From Echinimonas agarilytica (GTDB taxonomy: Bacteria > Pseudomonadota > Gammaproteobacteria > Enterobacterales > Neiellaceae), in the NCBI RefSeq assembly GCF_023703465.1, contig NZ_JAMQGP010000004.1, forward strand, positions 290,004-354,003: DNA of 64,000 nucleotides, read 5' to 3'. Both the position numbers and the translations under genes were made by a program. Positions within the stretch are counted from its first letter, which is position 1. Each line of letters begins with the position of its first letter. The notes under the pieces are model-generated. The model was not told the origin of the DNA. It did not search any database and saw only the letters and a program-made list of their open reading frames with translations. Shown piece after piece: positions 29,477 through 38,259 of the stretch.

Positions 29477-30055
29477 CTATTTCTTATTGTCGGACAGCAA
29501 TTCGCTCACTTCCGCTTCAATCGAAAGATCCGATTCATCCAGCACTTGCTCCGACTTCGATGCCTCATCCACAGCTTCAATAGCCGAACGCTTCACCACT
29601 GCTTTCTGTAAAATAAGTGAGTTGGGGTATGTGATCAGCTCATTGCCACGCCGAATTAACACATGAAACATAGCAATCTCTTCGATCACACCACTAATAT
29701 CATCATCTTTATCAACTACTTTGATCTTATCTCCCACTCGGTATGGAAACCCAAAGAAGATAATTAAACTCGCGGTAATGTTGCTCAAAATGGACCACTG
29801 AGCGAATAGCGCAACACCTAACACAGCAAAGATAGATGATAAAAATATCGAAACTTGAGAGTATTCAATCCCTAAAAAGCTCAATAAAACAATGGCATAA
29901 AATACCATCAACGCCAAACTTACAGTTTTAGTAATGTACTTAATTCGATAAGCGCTCACTGACTTTGCAGAACCCAACTTATCGATGGTCGATGTGGCGA
30001 AGCGCAAGCTGCTGTAAAGCGCGAGTAAAATTAAACCTACAATCAAAATACTCAT
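29477..30055 (-). CDS. Short MscS-family channel-like protein
   Basis: A 192-residue membrane protein. Two to three helices lead into the MscS pore/beta junction (AVLGVALFAQWSILSNITASLIIFF, then FPYRVGDKIKVV.D). The cytoplasmic alpha/beta C-terminal domain is missing and replaced by an acidic tail, so this is a minimal member. Possible role in osmotic release or signalling. Confidence 0.82.
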   Translation of the reverse strand: MSILIVGLILLALYSSLRFATSTIDKLGSAKSVSAYRIKYITKTVSLALMVFYAIVLLSFLGIEYSQVSIFLSSIFAVLGVALFAQWSILSNITASLIIFFGFPYRVGDKIKVVDKDDDISGVIEEIAMFHVLIRRGNELITYPNSLILQKAVVKRSAIEAVDEASKSEQVLDESDLSIEAEVSELLSDNKK

Positions 30056-30272
30056 CGAATCATATTCTCTTGGGGATGGATTGTGAGCCTTCCAGTGTAA
30101 CAGCGAGCGTCGATATAAACCTAGCGACTGCCATGTGAGGCACCACTCAAGTAATCGATGACCTTAGCTGAACGACCTAGGGCGCCTACATGTATTTTAG
30201 GCAAAACCTCAGATCGCATTACACATATCACAAAAATTTTAATTTTAAAGGTTTTCACATTGCCTTAACAAA

Positions 30273-30284
30273 CATCATATGTTT
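30273..30284 (+). promoter_or_regulatory. CATCATATGTTT motif upstream of the sulfatase gene
   Basis: Sits 59 bases before the sulfatase start, inside the near-palindrome AAACATCATATGTTT. It is identical over 12 bp to the motif before the GH16 gene at 13147. Confidence 0.42.
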
Positions 30285-30342
30285 ATATCCGTAATATGAA
30301 TTCAATTCATCGTTTATCGAGATACACCCACGAAGGAACGAC

Positions 30343-31755
30343 ATGAAAAAGATATCGCTATTAGGCGGACTCGTTGCAGCAATCATGTGTGCTGCAACTT
30401 CGGTTAAAGCTGCTGAGCAGCCGAACATTATTCTTATTTTCTCAGATGATGCTGGTTTCGCAGATTTTGGGTTTCAAGGTAGTCAGTCAATCAAGACTCC
30501 AAATTTGGACACCCTTGCACAAAAGGGGGTTCGGTTTACTCAAGGTTACGTTAGTGACGCAACATGTGGTCCTTCACGCGCAGGCTTGATGACCGGACGT
30601 TATCAACAGCGTTTTGGTTACGAAGAAATTAATATTCCAGGATACATGAGCCCCGTGTCCGGCGTTAAAGGTGCAGAAATGGGTTTGCCGCTTGAGGAGA
30701 CTACGCTGGCAGATGCATTGAAGAAACAAGGCTACAAAACCGCTGTATTTGGCAAATGGCATCTCGGTGATGCAGACCGTTTTCATCCCCTCAAACGCGG
30801 ATTTGATGAGTTTTATGGCTTCAGAGGCGGCGACCGTAGCTACTTCGAGTACAACGATGAAAACAAATTAATGTCGATGGAAGCCAGCTTCGATAAGAAA
30901 ACTGAACGCGGTTTCGGTCACTACGAAGAGCCTAAATCCTACCTAACCGATGTGTTGGCCGATGAAACCATCGACTTCATTAACCGCAACAAAGACAATC
31001 CTTTCTTCGTGTACCTTTCATTCAATGCGGTGCATACGCCAATGGAAGCACTGCCTGAAGATCTGGCCTTATTTCCCGAACTCACAGGCGAGCGCAAAAC
31101 ACTTGCAGCAATGACATGGGCAATGGACCGAGCCATTGGACGAGTGCTCGATAACCTCGAAGCGCACAATTTATCAAACAACACGCTCATCGTGTTTACC
31201 AATGATAATGGAGGGCCATCGGACAAAAATGGATCGAGCAACTACCCACTTGCCGGGACTAAATCGAACTTTTTAGAAGGCGGTATTCGTGTGCCATTTC
31301 TTATGACATGGCCCGACCAACTCAAGCCCGGTGAATACAACTACCCTGTCAGCACACTTGATTTAATGCCAACATTTTACCGCTCTGCCGGTGGCATCGA
31401 AATGCAGGAAAACTGGGACGGAGTTGACCTTATTCCGCACTTAACGGGCAAGAACTCAAACCGCCCTCATCAACTGATGTTCTGGAAGAAAGAAACTCGC
31501 GCCGTGATCCGCGATGGTGATTGGAAACTAGTGCGCCACCCAGATCGCCCAGCAGAATTATTCGACCTGAGCAAAGACGTTGGCGAGCAAAATGACTTAG
31601 CCGCGAAAGAACCTGAACGCGTCAAGCGTATGTTCAAACAATTATTCGAGTGGGAACTCACACTTGAGCGTCCACGCTGGTTGCTGAAGCGCAAATACGA
31701 GCACTATGACGTAAGCCGCATGGACAAATATCGCGTGCCGAAGCGGCTCGACTAA
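30343..31755 (+). CDS. Secreted formylglycine-dependent (S1) sulfatase
   Basis: Periplasmic or secreted sulfatase, 470 residues, with a signal peptide ending at VKA. Asp35/Asp36 ([10 protein letters not shown]) bind calcium. Cys75 in [13 protein letters not shown] is the CxPSR site converted to formylglycine, and GKWHLG is the second sulfatase signature. [16 protein letters not shown] and FTNDNGGP complete the active site. In a window with carrageenase-like genes it probably desulfates algal galactan; sub-family and position specificity cannot be told. A maturase gene is not in the window. Confidence 0.93.
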   Translation: MKKISLLGGLVAAIMCAATSVKAAEQPNIILIFSDDAGFADFGFQGSQSIKTPNLDTLAQKGVRFTQGYVSDATCGPSRAGLMTGRYQQRFGYEEINIPGYMSPVSGVKGAEMGLPLEETTLADALKKQGYKTAVFGKWHLGDADRFHPLKRGFDEFYGFRGGDRSYFEYNDENKLMSMEASFDKKTERGFGHYEEPKSYLTDVLADETIDFINRNKDNPFFVYLSFNAVHTPMEALPEDLALFPELTGERKTLAAMTWAMDRAIGRVLDNLEAHNLSNNTLIVFTNDNGGPSDKNGSSNYPLAGTKSNFLEGGIRVPFLMTWPDQLKPGEYNYPVSTLDLMPTFYRSAGGIEMQENWDGVDLIPHLTGKNSNRPHQLMFWKKETRAVIRDGDWKLVRHPDRPAELFDLSKDVGEQNDLAAKEPERVKRMFKQLFEWELTLERPRWLLKRKYEHYDVSRMDKYRVPKRLD

Positions 31756-31774
31756 CACTTTAATTCTCCATTTT

Positions 31775-31801
31775 GCCCTTCACTACATGAAGGGCTTTTT
31801 T
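31775..31801 (+). terminator. Terminator after the sulfatase gene
   Basis: 8-bp stem GCCCTTCA/TGAAGGGC, loop of five, then T6. Confidence 0.9.
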
Positions 31802-31903
31802 GTTTTTATTCATCACAGGCTCAAAGCTCAACTGTACAAATATTAGACAGCTCTATTAAAGCTTCTACCCTTAAGGTTCTAAGTCAACTTGGAGGACTTC
31901 GAT

Positions 31904-32599
31904 ATGAACCTATTTAAGAGAGCGTTATGGATAACGGCAGCACTGCTACTCAGCTCATGTAGTTTAAGTGATTTATATTTATTTGATGATGAGAGTGAAG
32001 GCACTGCAGGTTTTACCCTTGCAGGTATTTATGATGACCAAACACCTATCACTGAAGATAACGGCATAGCGCCCAATGGCGCGCAAGTATCAACGTGCGA
32101 CGAAACACGTTTACAAAACTTTTTAAGACGCAGCACCGCTGAAAGCCTCGCTCCCAATAACCCAGCCCTTGGCTCTATCTACGTCGATCTTGGCAGCCTC
32201 AAAGCGCGCTGCACCCACCAAGACTTAAACAGCTATTACATCGTTGACTTAATCTCTCCAGATTTAACAGGTAACAGCAAATGGTCGTCGATTGACAAAG
32301 TGAACTTTAAATATGCTTCAGAATTATCGAGTCACGGCAGCGTATTATTTGAACTGGTCGTGATTTATAACAATGGCACCGTGACCTACTCGCCGCAACC
32401 ACCCACTAGACTGAGCTATTCGGTTCCGCCCCATTGGAACCAATACTCGGTAGACCTTGATCCAAGCAATGGCCCAATTGACGAAATTAGGTTTCGATTT
32501 TTCTATACCGTAAATAAAGCAGTGCCCCTGGTCGGCGATAATCACAATTCATCTCTAGGTATTTATATTGACGCAATTAGCGCCCATAAATCCATTTGA
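31904..32599 (+). CDS. Unknown lipoprotein, possible beta-sandwich carbohydrate-binding protein
   Basis: A 231-residue lipoprotein starting at 31904 (MNLFKRAL) with lipobox LLSSC after AGG-rich leader sequence. The mature part is strand-rich: VFDLGS-like SIYVDLGSLKARC, VLFELVVIYNNGTVTYS, NQYSVDLDPSNGPIDEIRFRFF and GIYIDAISAH. This order resembles jelly-roll carbohydrate-binding modules but no family can be named. Two further cysteines may form a disulfide. Lies between sulfatase and Kef genes. Confidence 0.6.
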   Translation: MNLFKRALWITAALLLSSCSLSDLYLFDDESEGTAGFTLAGIYDDQTPITEDNGIAPNGAQVSTCDETRLQNFLRRSTAESLAPNNPALGSIYVDLGSLKARCTHQDLNSYYIVDLISPDLTGNSKWSSIDKVNFKYASELSSHGSVLFELVVIYNNGTVTYSPQPPTRLSYSVPPHWNQYSVDLDPSNGPIDEIRFRFFYTVNKAVPLVGDNHNSSLGIYIDAISAHKSI

Positions 32600-32654
32600 T
32601 GAAGCGCTAAAAAGGGTATGTAAACATCCTCTCAAACCATCAATCCACTGCCGC

Positions 32655-34559
32655 CTACAATTTGTCGATGTAACCTTTTGGCGGCGGCGTCCAACCGCGC
32701 TCCGAATCAGAGTGCCCATCTAATCGATCACCTTCCATGCCCTCGTCCAGAGCCGCTTGCAGCTGTTTAAATATCTCACGGTAGCGCGCAAACGTCTCAC
32801 CATTGACTTGCCCTTGCTGCCAGCTCTCATAAAGTTCTTGGTGATGAGATTGCTCAATTTCAACAAAACTTTGCGCAAGGTGCTGCGCCCTAAACGGGTG
32901 AATACCGCTCAGCGACAAGGCTTTTTCACCCGCTGCAAGTGCTGAATAATAGGTTTCGCTAATAATGACATCGGCCCCTGCTTGTTCAAGTTCATAGCTA
33001 TGGCCGCGATCAAAGGCACGAGCCAAAATCTTGAGATGAGGATGAGCATGTTTAAGGTAAGTGACCAATTCCACAGCTTGAATCTTATTGTCGATGGCCA
33101 CAACAAAAAGTGACGCTTCATCAATCCCTACAGTTTCTAGTAACTCAGGGCGTGTGGCATCGCCAAAGTAGCTTTTAATATTAATATTTCTGAGTAAATC
33201 CACCTGCCCAGCTTGAGCATCTAGCACCACTGTTGGAATGTCATTCGCCACCAGCAAGCGATTCACAATTTGCCCAAAACGTCCCACGCCCGCAATAATC
33301 ACCTGACCCTGACTGTCTGGAACGTCTTGTTCAGCGGCATTCGATTGCTGCTGATATCGCGGCAAAATAAGGCGGTCATAAAGAATAAATAAGCCGGGTG
33401 TTAGAAACATAGACAACGCCACCACCAGCGACAGTATTTGCGCATACTCTGGGGGCAGCACATGATTTCCGACGGTAAAATTAATCAACACAAAACCAAA
33501 CTCACCCGCTTGAGAGAGGCTCAATGCCAATAGCCAACCATCACTTGAGCGCACTTTAAATATCAGTGCCAACACAAATAAAATAGCGGCTTTAATCGAG
33601 ATCACCGCAAGCGTAATCCCAATGACGATGGCAAACTCATCCACTAACACCGAAAATTGAATGCCCGCTCCTACGGTAATAAAAAATAGCCCAAGCAATA
33701 AACCTTTAAAGGGCTCGACGTTGGCTTCTAGCTCATGTCTGAAATCACTGTTTGCCAGCACCACTCCGGCCAAAAAAGTACCCAATGCGGGGGATAAACC
33801 AATCAAGCCCATTAAAGTCGCAACACCAATTACCAACATCAGGGCTGCCGCAGTAAACACCTCTCGAAGGCCTGATGCGGCGATAAAATGGAATAAGTGA
33901 CGGCTTAAAAAGCGCCCAGAAGCAATGATGGCTGCAATCGCTCCCACCACCACGAGCGCATAATGCCAGCCGGTTAAATGCGCCACCAAACTCAAAGAAT
34001 CGCCGTGCGAGTCTTGCGCGACTTGTTGGCTGGTTTCGAGCAGCTCAGGAATGGCCAATAACGGAATCACCGCCAACATCGGAATCACAGCAATATCTTG
34101 AAATAACAGTACCGAAAATGAGCTTCGTCCTCCGTCGGTTTTACTCAGCCCTTTTTCATTAAAGGTTTGCAACACGATGGCGGTTGATGACAAAGACAAC
34201 AGTAAGCCAATCGCCACAGCAGTTTGCCAAGCAATCCCCCAATACAATGCGCAACCGCTGAATACCAGCGTAGAGAGCGTCACTTGTAACCCGCCCAACC
34301 CCAGCAGACGATGTTTCATTGCCCATAGCATTTTGGGCTCAAGTTCTAAGCCCACCAAGAACAACATCATGACCACGCCAAATTCAGCAAAATGCTGAAT
34401 AGTTGCAGTTTCTTGTCCTACAAAACCAAGTACAGGCCCTATCACCACACCGGCAACCAAGTAACCCAACACCGAACCCAAGCCTAATCGTTTGGCGATA
34501 GGCACCGCGATCACCGCTGCGCATAAATACACAAATGCATGAAGTAAATAACCGGTCAC
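32655..34559 (-). CDS. CPA2 monovalent cation/proton antiporter, KefB/KefC-like
   Basis: A 634-residue transporter. Residues 1-385 are 12 helices of the Na+/H+ exchanger fold with LFQDIAVIPML. Residues about 405-520 are a TrkA-N/RCK nucleotide-binding domain (VIIAGVGRFGQIVNRLL). This fits glutathione-gated K+ efflux systems that acidify the cytoplasm during electrophile stress. The ancillary oxidoreductase gene overlaps its start by 4 bases. Confidence 0.9.
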   Translation of the reverse strand: MTGYLLHAFVYLCAAVIAVPIAKRLGLGSVLGYLVAGVVIGPVLGFVGQETATIQHFAEFGVVMMLFLVGLELEPKMLWAMKHRLLGLGGLQVTLSTLVFSGCALYWGIAWQTAVAIGLLLSLSSTAIVLQTFNEKGLSKTDGGRSSFSVLLFQDIAVIPMLAVIPLLAIPELLETSQQVAQDSHGDSLSLVAHLTGWHYALVVVGAIAAIIASGRFLSRHLFHFIAASGLREVFTAAALMLVIGVATLMGLIGLSPALGTFLAGVVLANSDFRHELEANVEPFKGLLLGLFFITVGAGIQFSVLVDEFAIVIGITLAVISIKAAILFVLALIFKVRSSDGWLLALSLSQAGEFGFVLINFTVGNHVLPPEYAQILSLVVALSMFLTPGLFILYDRLILPRYQQQSNAAEQDVPDSQGQVIIAGVGRFGQIVNRLLVANDIPTVVLDAQAGQVDLLRNINIKSYFGDATRPELLETVGIDEASLFVVAIDNKIQAVELVTYLKHAHPHLKILARAFDRGHSYELEQAGADVIISETYYSALAAGEKALSLSGIHPFRAQHLAQSFVEIEQSHHQELYESWQQGQVNGETFARYREIFKQLQAALDEGMEGDRLDGHSDSERGWTPPPKGYIDKL

Positions 34560-35170
34560 GGGGTCACCTCCATGACATGATCACGGGCCAGTTTCAGCAA
34601 ATCGTATTGCCGAAGCGCATCGAAATTAAAATCTGGCTTTGAGAATTCACCCAGCCAAAGCAGCCACTCCAGCACATGATCAGACAACTTTCCGTCCTCT
34701 TTCGCAGTACGAGCCCCAAATAAAGCATAGGGTGGTAAGTACGTCATGCCGGTGAGGTTTGCAGTTTGTTCTAACGGTTGCAGCAATTCGGGCAAGGTAA
34801 AGCGGTTCAGGCCACTTGCTTGATAAGCACTTTCGGCTCCGCCAGCACTCAACACGCAGATAAACTTTTTGCCCGTCAACTCACGTCCATCCGCGCCATA
34901 GGCAAATCCGTATTCCAGCACCAAATCTTGCCACTCTTTGAGAATGGCGGGTGTCGAGTACCAGTAAAGCGGAAACATAAAACAAATCACATCATGATCA
35001 CGCAAACGCTGCTGTTCGAGGTCTATATCAATTCTAAAAGACGGGTATTCGGCGTATAAATCAACCGCCGTTACATGATTCACTTGGCACGATGCCTCGA
35101 ATAAAGGGCGATTAATCTCAGAACGATGCGTTGAAGGGTGTGCGTACAAAATAAGAACTCGGTTCGACAT
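34556..35170 (-). CDS. Kef ancillary NAD(P)H oxidoreductase (KefG/KefF-like)
   Basis: A flavodoxin-fold quinone-reductase-like protein of 204 residues: RVLILYAHPSTHRSEINRPLFEA (phosphate loop) and FMFPLYWYSTPAILKEWQD are canonical. ATGA overlap with the antiporter gene indicates a translationally coupled kefG-kefC type operon. It probably activates the antiporter. Confidence 0.9.
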   Translation of the reverse strand: MSNRVLILYAHPSTHRSEINRPLFEASCQVNHVTAVDLYAEYPSFRIDIDLEQQRLRDHDVICFMFPLYWYSTPAILKEWQDLVLEYGFAYGADGRELTGKKFICVLSAGGAESAYQASGLNRFTLPELLQPLEQTANLTGMTYLPPYALFGARTAKEDGKLSDHVLEWLLWLGEFSKPDFNFDALRQYDLLKLARDHVMEVTP

Positions 35171-35551
35171 ACAAGGCTGGCCACGCTGAAAGAGTCATGC
35201 AATACCTTATACTGTAGGCGTATCCGCCCAATTATTCTAACAAGCTTCGCTGCCTTCAAAGAATAAACCACACTAAACAAAGGGTTATATGCGCAACCTG
35301 CCCCAATAACAGCAGCTCTTTAAGGCGACTCGAAACCAAACTTAGAATTGAAATAAGTGATCCTTCACACCAAAAGTAAACGTCATACCTTTATTAATGT
35401 GACACCTTTAACAAAATAACAACACTAAATTGATCAGACCCCATCCCTCTTCCATACTAGCCCCCAACAACGACTGAATACTCGCTGGAATAACAAGGGA
35501 GATTCAGAATAAAAACAACACGCACAACCACTTAGTGTTTACGGAAGAGAA
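35171..35551. other. Promoter region of the carrageenase-like operon
   Basis: 380 bases between divergent genes. No gene is supported. A GGAAGAG ribosome site precedes 35552. I did not find the ATCATATGT motif here. Confidence 0.5.
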
Positions 35552-37570
35552 ATGCATATCACGGCAATTCACTCACTCAGTAAATTAGCATTGGCGGTCT
35601 CTTTATGCGCCGCTGGTCTTGCTGCCCCCGTTCAAGCAGACTCGCTTGCAGGTGCCTACCAAGAATCCATTATTGACCAAGACAAAGAATACTTTGTGAA
35701 CTTGGTGAACGATGCGAGCCCAACAGTCATTACTGCGATACCAGGTGAAACTTGGACCGAGCAAACGGCTCGGGTACAAGCGGCAATTGATGCAGCATCG
35801 CAAGAGGTAAATGGAGGAGTCGTTCAGCTTGTTGGTGCGCAATTTCGCTTAGGTCATATTGAACTCAAAGATAACGTACGAGTTGAAGTCGACCCCAATG
35901 CCACCATCGATATGATGGAAAAAGTGCTGTTTGACATGGGCCGAGGAGCCAGTAATTTTTACTATCCTGAACGCCAACAGAATATCGAAGTGACTTCGAT
36001 GGTGCAGGGTGAAAAGTTCACCATTAACGTCAACAAAACCGTTAAAAAAAGAAATGCTATCCCATTCCGTGTGGGCTACGTGTACAACTATGCACTGTCG
36101 CATTTCCATGTTGACGATTACTACACGATCTTCCCATCCGTTTTCATTGTTGCCGACAGTGACAACCGCAAAGAAGAAGGCAATTTAACCTACGATCGTA
36201 CCTCGTTTAAGGGCGCAATTGTAAACGCCAGTTCCGATCAAGTGCACACAGGCTATGCTCTTGTGCAGCCCTTCAGCGGCAAACGCATTTACATGAAAGA
36301 TTTAGATGCCGAAGGCGGCCTTACCATTCGCTTAGAGCCCGGCAGCGGAAAATCCAATGACTGGTTAAACCGAGCAGGTCAACAAGTCGGCACCATTGAA
36401 GAAATTCGCCTGATCAATATTCACAACTCGGACGGTATGGCTGCGCTTTTCCTCAAGTCACACCAAAAAATAATTTCGCAAGTTCACGCAACCAACATCA
36501 CTGCGACCGACAGCGCCTTTGCTGTAATGTCGAATTCCAGCGACTCGAAAGTCTTTCAACGAGGGCGCTTTGAAGACATTAAAATCGACGGAGTCATTCG
36601 ACTTGATCAAACCTATGACGAAACACGCGCAGATATAGGTCCATCATCTCAATATTACGTTGTGGATAGTCACCTAGAACAACTGCAAGCCTTGGCTGCG
36701 GCCGATCATGAAGCAGGTAACCGCAATAACACCAACCCTATTTATAGCGACTTACCACTGTCACCAACCGAAGACCGAGCACGCCGCGAAACCAAGCCCA
36801 TGGCACCGGTGCTGATGGCTTCTTCCGATCGTGCAGAAAATGCAGGTTCTCGCTTCTTAGGGCGCTGGCAATACGACATTAGCCAAGCCGATATTCAGGC
36901 ATCGCAATACTTACCACTTGAGCATGAAAACCTCGTGTTATACCGACAAGACGCTCGGTTGTTAAATGGCCGACCCGCAACTGATTGGGCAGAAGAAAAA
37001 GCATGGGATATGGACGGTGACGGTGTTCGAAATCGCTTTGAAGATGACTTCGATGGCGATGAAGTGCTCAACGAACACGATGCCTTCCCTTACGACAAAA
37101 ACGAAACCATGGACTCAGACGACGACGGCTACGGCGATAATTCTGATGCATTCCCATTCGACCCATCAGAGTGGGCCGACCATGATGGCGACCTCGACGG
37201 CAATAACATTGATGACGATGACGACAACGATAACGTTGATGACACAACCGATGTATTTCCGTTCAACACTGCAGAATCCGTTGACACTGATGACGACTCG
37301 ATTGGCAATAATACCGACACAGACGACGATCACGACGGTATTGACGACGCACTCGACCACTTACCTCTCGATGCTCGCGTTGGCATTTTGGGCGACTTAG
37401 ACGGCGACAAAGATGTTGACTCGATGGACATCCGAGCGTTTAGCCACGCCCTTCGAGGCCATACGGAGCTGCACCCTGTATACGACTTAAATGGTGATCA
37501 ACGCATCGATCGCCGAGACGTACGGGAACTCACCAAACTTTGTACTCGCAACCGCTGTGGAGTGAAATAA
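35552..37570 (+). CDS. GH82 iota-carrageenase-like enzyme with TSP3 repeats and dockerin-like module
   Basis: A 672-residue secreted modular protein. The signal peptide ends at VQA (28). Residues about 65-345 align by eye with Alteromonas GH82 iota-carrageenase (sequence recalled): ARVQAAIDAASQEVNGGVVQL, then FRVGYVYNYALSHFHVDDYY and GYALVQPFSGKRIYMKDLDAEGGLTIRLE. This is a right-handed beta helix; Glu254 and Glu262 are candidate catalytic acids. Residues 486-606 are acidic thrombospondin type 3 calcium repeats. Residues 614-663 hold two dockerin-type calcium loops (GDLDGDKDVDSMD and YDLNGDQRIDRRD), ending LCTRNRCGVK. Its stop overlaps the next start (TAATG), so the cohesin-like partner is coupled. 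Activity is inferred. Confidence 0.78.
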   Translation: MHITAIHSLSKLALAVSLCAAGLAAPVQADSLAGAYQESIIDQDKEYFVNLVNDASPTVITAIPGETWTEQTARVQAAIDAASQEVNGGVVQLVGAQFRLGHIELKDNVRVEVDPNATIDMMEKVLFDMGRGASNFYYPERQQNIEVTSMVQGEKFTINVNKTVKKRNAIPFRVGYVYNYALSHFHVDDYYTIFPSVFIVADSDNRKEEGNLTYDRTSFKGAIVNASSDQVHTGYALVQPFSGKRIYMKDLDAEGGLTIRLEPGSGKSNDWLNRAGQQVGTIEEIRLINIHNSDGMAALFLKSHQKIISQVHATNITATDSAFAVMSNSSDSKVFQRGRFEDIKIDGVIRLDQTYDETRADIGPSSQYYVVDSHLEQLQALAAADHEAGNRNNTNPIYSDLPLSPTEDRARRETKPMAPVLMASSDRAENAGSRFLGRWQYDISQADIQASQYLPLEHENLVLYRQDARLLNGRPATDWAEEKAWDMDGDGVRNRFEDDFDGDEVLNEHDAFPYDKNETMDSDDDGYGDNSDAFPFDPSEWADHDGDLDGNNIDDDDDNDNVDDTTDVFPFNTAESVDTDDDSIGNNTDTDDDHDGIDDALDHLPLDARVGILGDLDGDKDVDSMDIRAFSHALRGHTELHPVYDLNGDQRIDRRDVRELTKLCTRNRCGVK

Positions 37571-38106
37571 TGAGTCATCATATTAATACTTGGGCGCCAC
37601 TGGCACTCATTCTATGTTCATCATTCAGCGCAACTGCGTCTGTCATCAGCACTGAATTTGATCAAACTGATTATGCTGCAGGCGACAATGTCGCAATGGA
37701 TGTCTTCGTGAACGCTGCGAACCCAGACATCATGTGGCTCGACTTTGACTTGGAATTCAATGATACCGAACTCTTATTTGAGCAGTTCGATTTCACGTCA
37801 GAGGTGATCAACAGCAGTTTCTACGCCGATGCATACGACTTCTTTGGAGCCGCTCCGCTGACCATTAGTGTTGAGTTTGCAGACAGTTGGGACAACGCAC
37901 TCTCTCGCAGCTTTAAACTCGGTACCGCAAGCTTCTCTGCGCTGGCCAACACAATACCAAGCGCGAGTTTGGGCTACTTCTCAGCCGAAGATGCAAATGG
38001 CAACACCATTGAACAAACGCAAATCCCAGAACCACCAGCATGGGCACTTGTTGGCTTGTCGCTCATGATGCTTGGCGCTGCACGTAAAAAACATCCCCTG
38101 AAATAA
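37570..38106 (+). CDS. Cohesin-like PEP-CTERM surface protein
   Basis: A 178-residue exported protein starting on the base that ends the upstream stop codon. The signal peptide runs to about residue 23. Residues 25-150 have a cohesin-like plan: TDYAAGDNVAMDVFVNA opening strand, IMWLDFDLEFNDTELLFE, SRSFKLGTASFSAL and a final strand pair. The C-terminus is a textbook PEP-CTERM tag: PEP at 153-155, a hydrophobic helix and the basic cluster AARKK. It should be processed by an exosortase and retained at or released from the cell surface. The neighbour carries a dockerin-like module. No exosortase gene is in the window. Confidence 0.75.
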   Translation: MSHHINTWAPLALILCSSFSATASVISTEFDQTDYAAGDNVAMDVFVNAANPDIMWLDFDLEFNDTELLFEQFDFTSEVINSSFYADAYDFFGAAPLTISVEFADSWDNALSRSFKLGTASFSALANTIPSASLGYFSAEDANGNTIEQTQIPEPPAWALVGLSLMMLGAARKKHPLK

Positions 38107-38135
38107 CAAAAACCATTGAGTCATGTTCCATTTTT

Positions 38136-38162
38136 GCGGCTCGTTGGGGGCCGCCTTTTTTT
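38136..38162 (+). terminator. Terminator after the cohesin-like gene
   Basis: GCGGC/GCCGC stem with a 9-base loop followed by T7. Confidence 0.75.
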
Positions 38163-38205
38163 ATTCCAAATGAAATGAGGCATCGTTTCATTTGGAATAA
38201 AAAAA
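38156..38205. repeat. Perfect 20-bp inverted repeat
   Basis: Arms 38156-38175 and 38186-38205 are exact reverse complements with a 10-base spacer. It begins in the T run of the upstream terminator and ends in A7, 55 bases before the next carrageenase gene. It could be a second, symmetrical terminator, an operator with half-site TTCATTTGGAATAA, or both. Confidence 0.85.
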
Positions 38206-38259
38206 CACACAACAAAGGCCCAATCGAGGCTATTCACAAAAACACACAGGCTGAAGACA

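Noticed and set aside
36966..37400. 144-residue Thr/Met-rich frame and a repetitive GAC/GAT stretch that looks CRISPR-like
   Set aside because: Produced by reading the Asp-rich calcium repeats of the GH82-like gene in another frame; repeats are irregular and coding.
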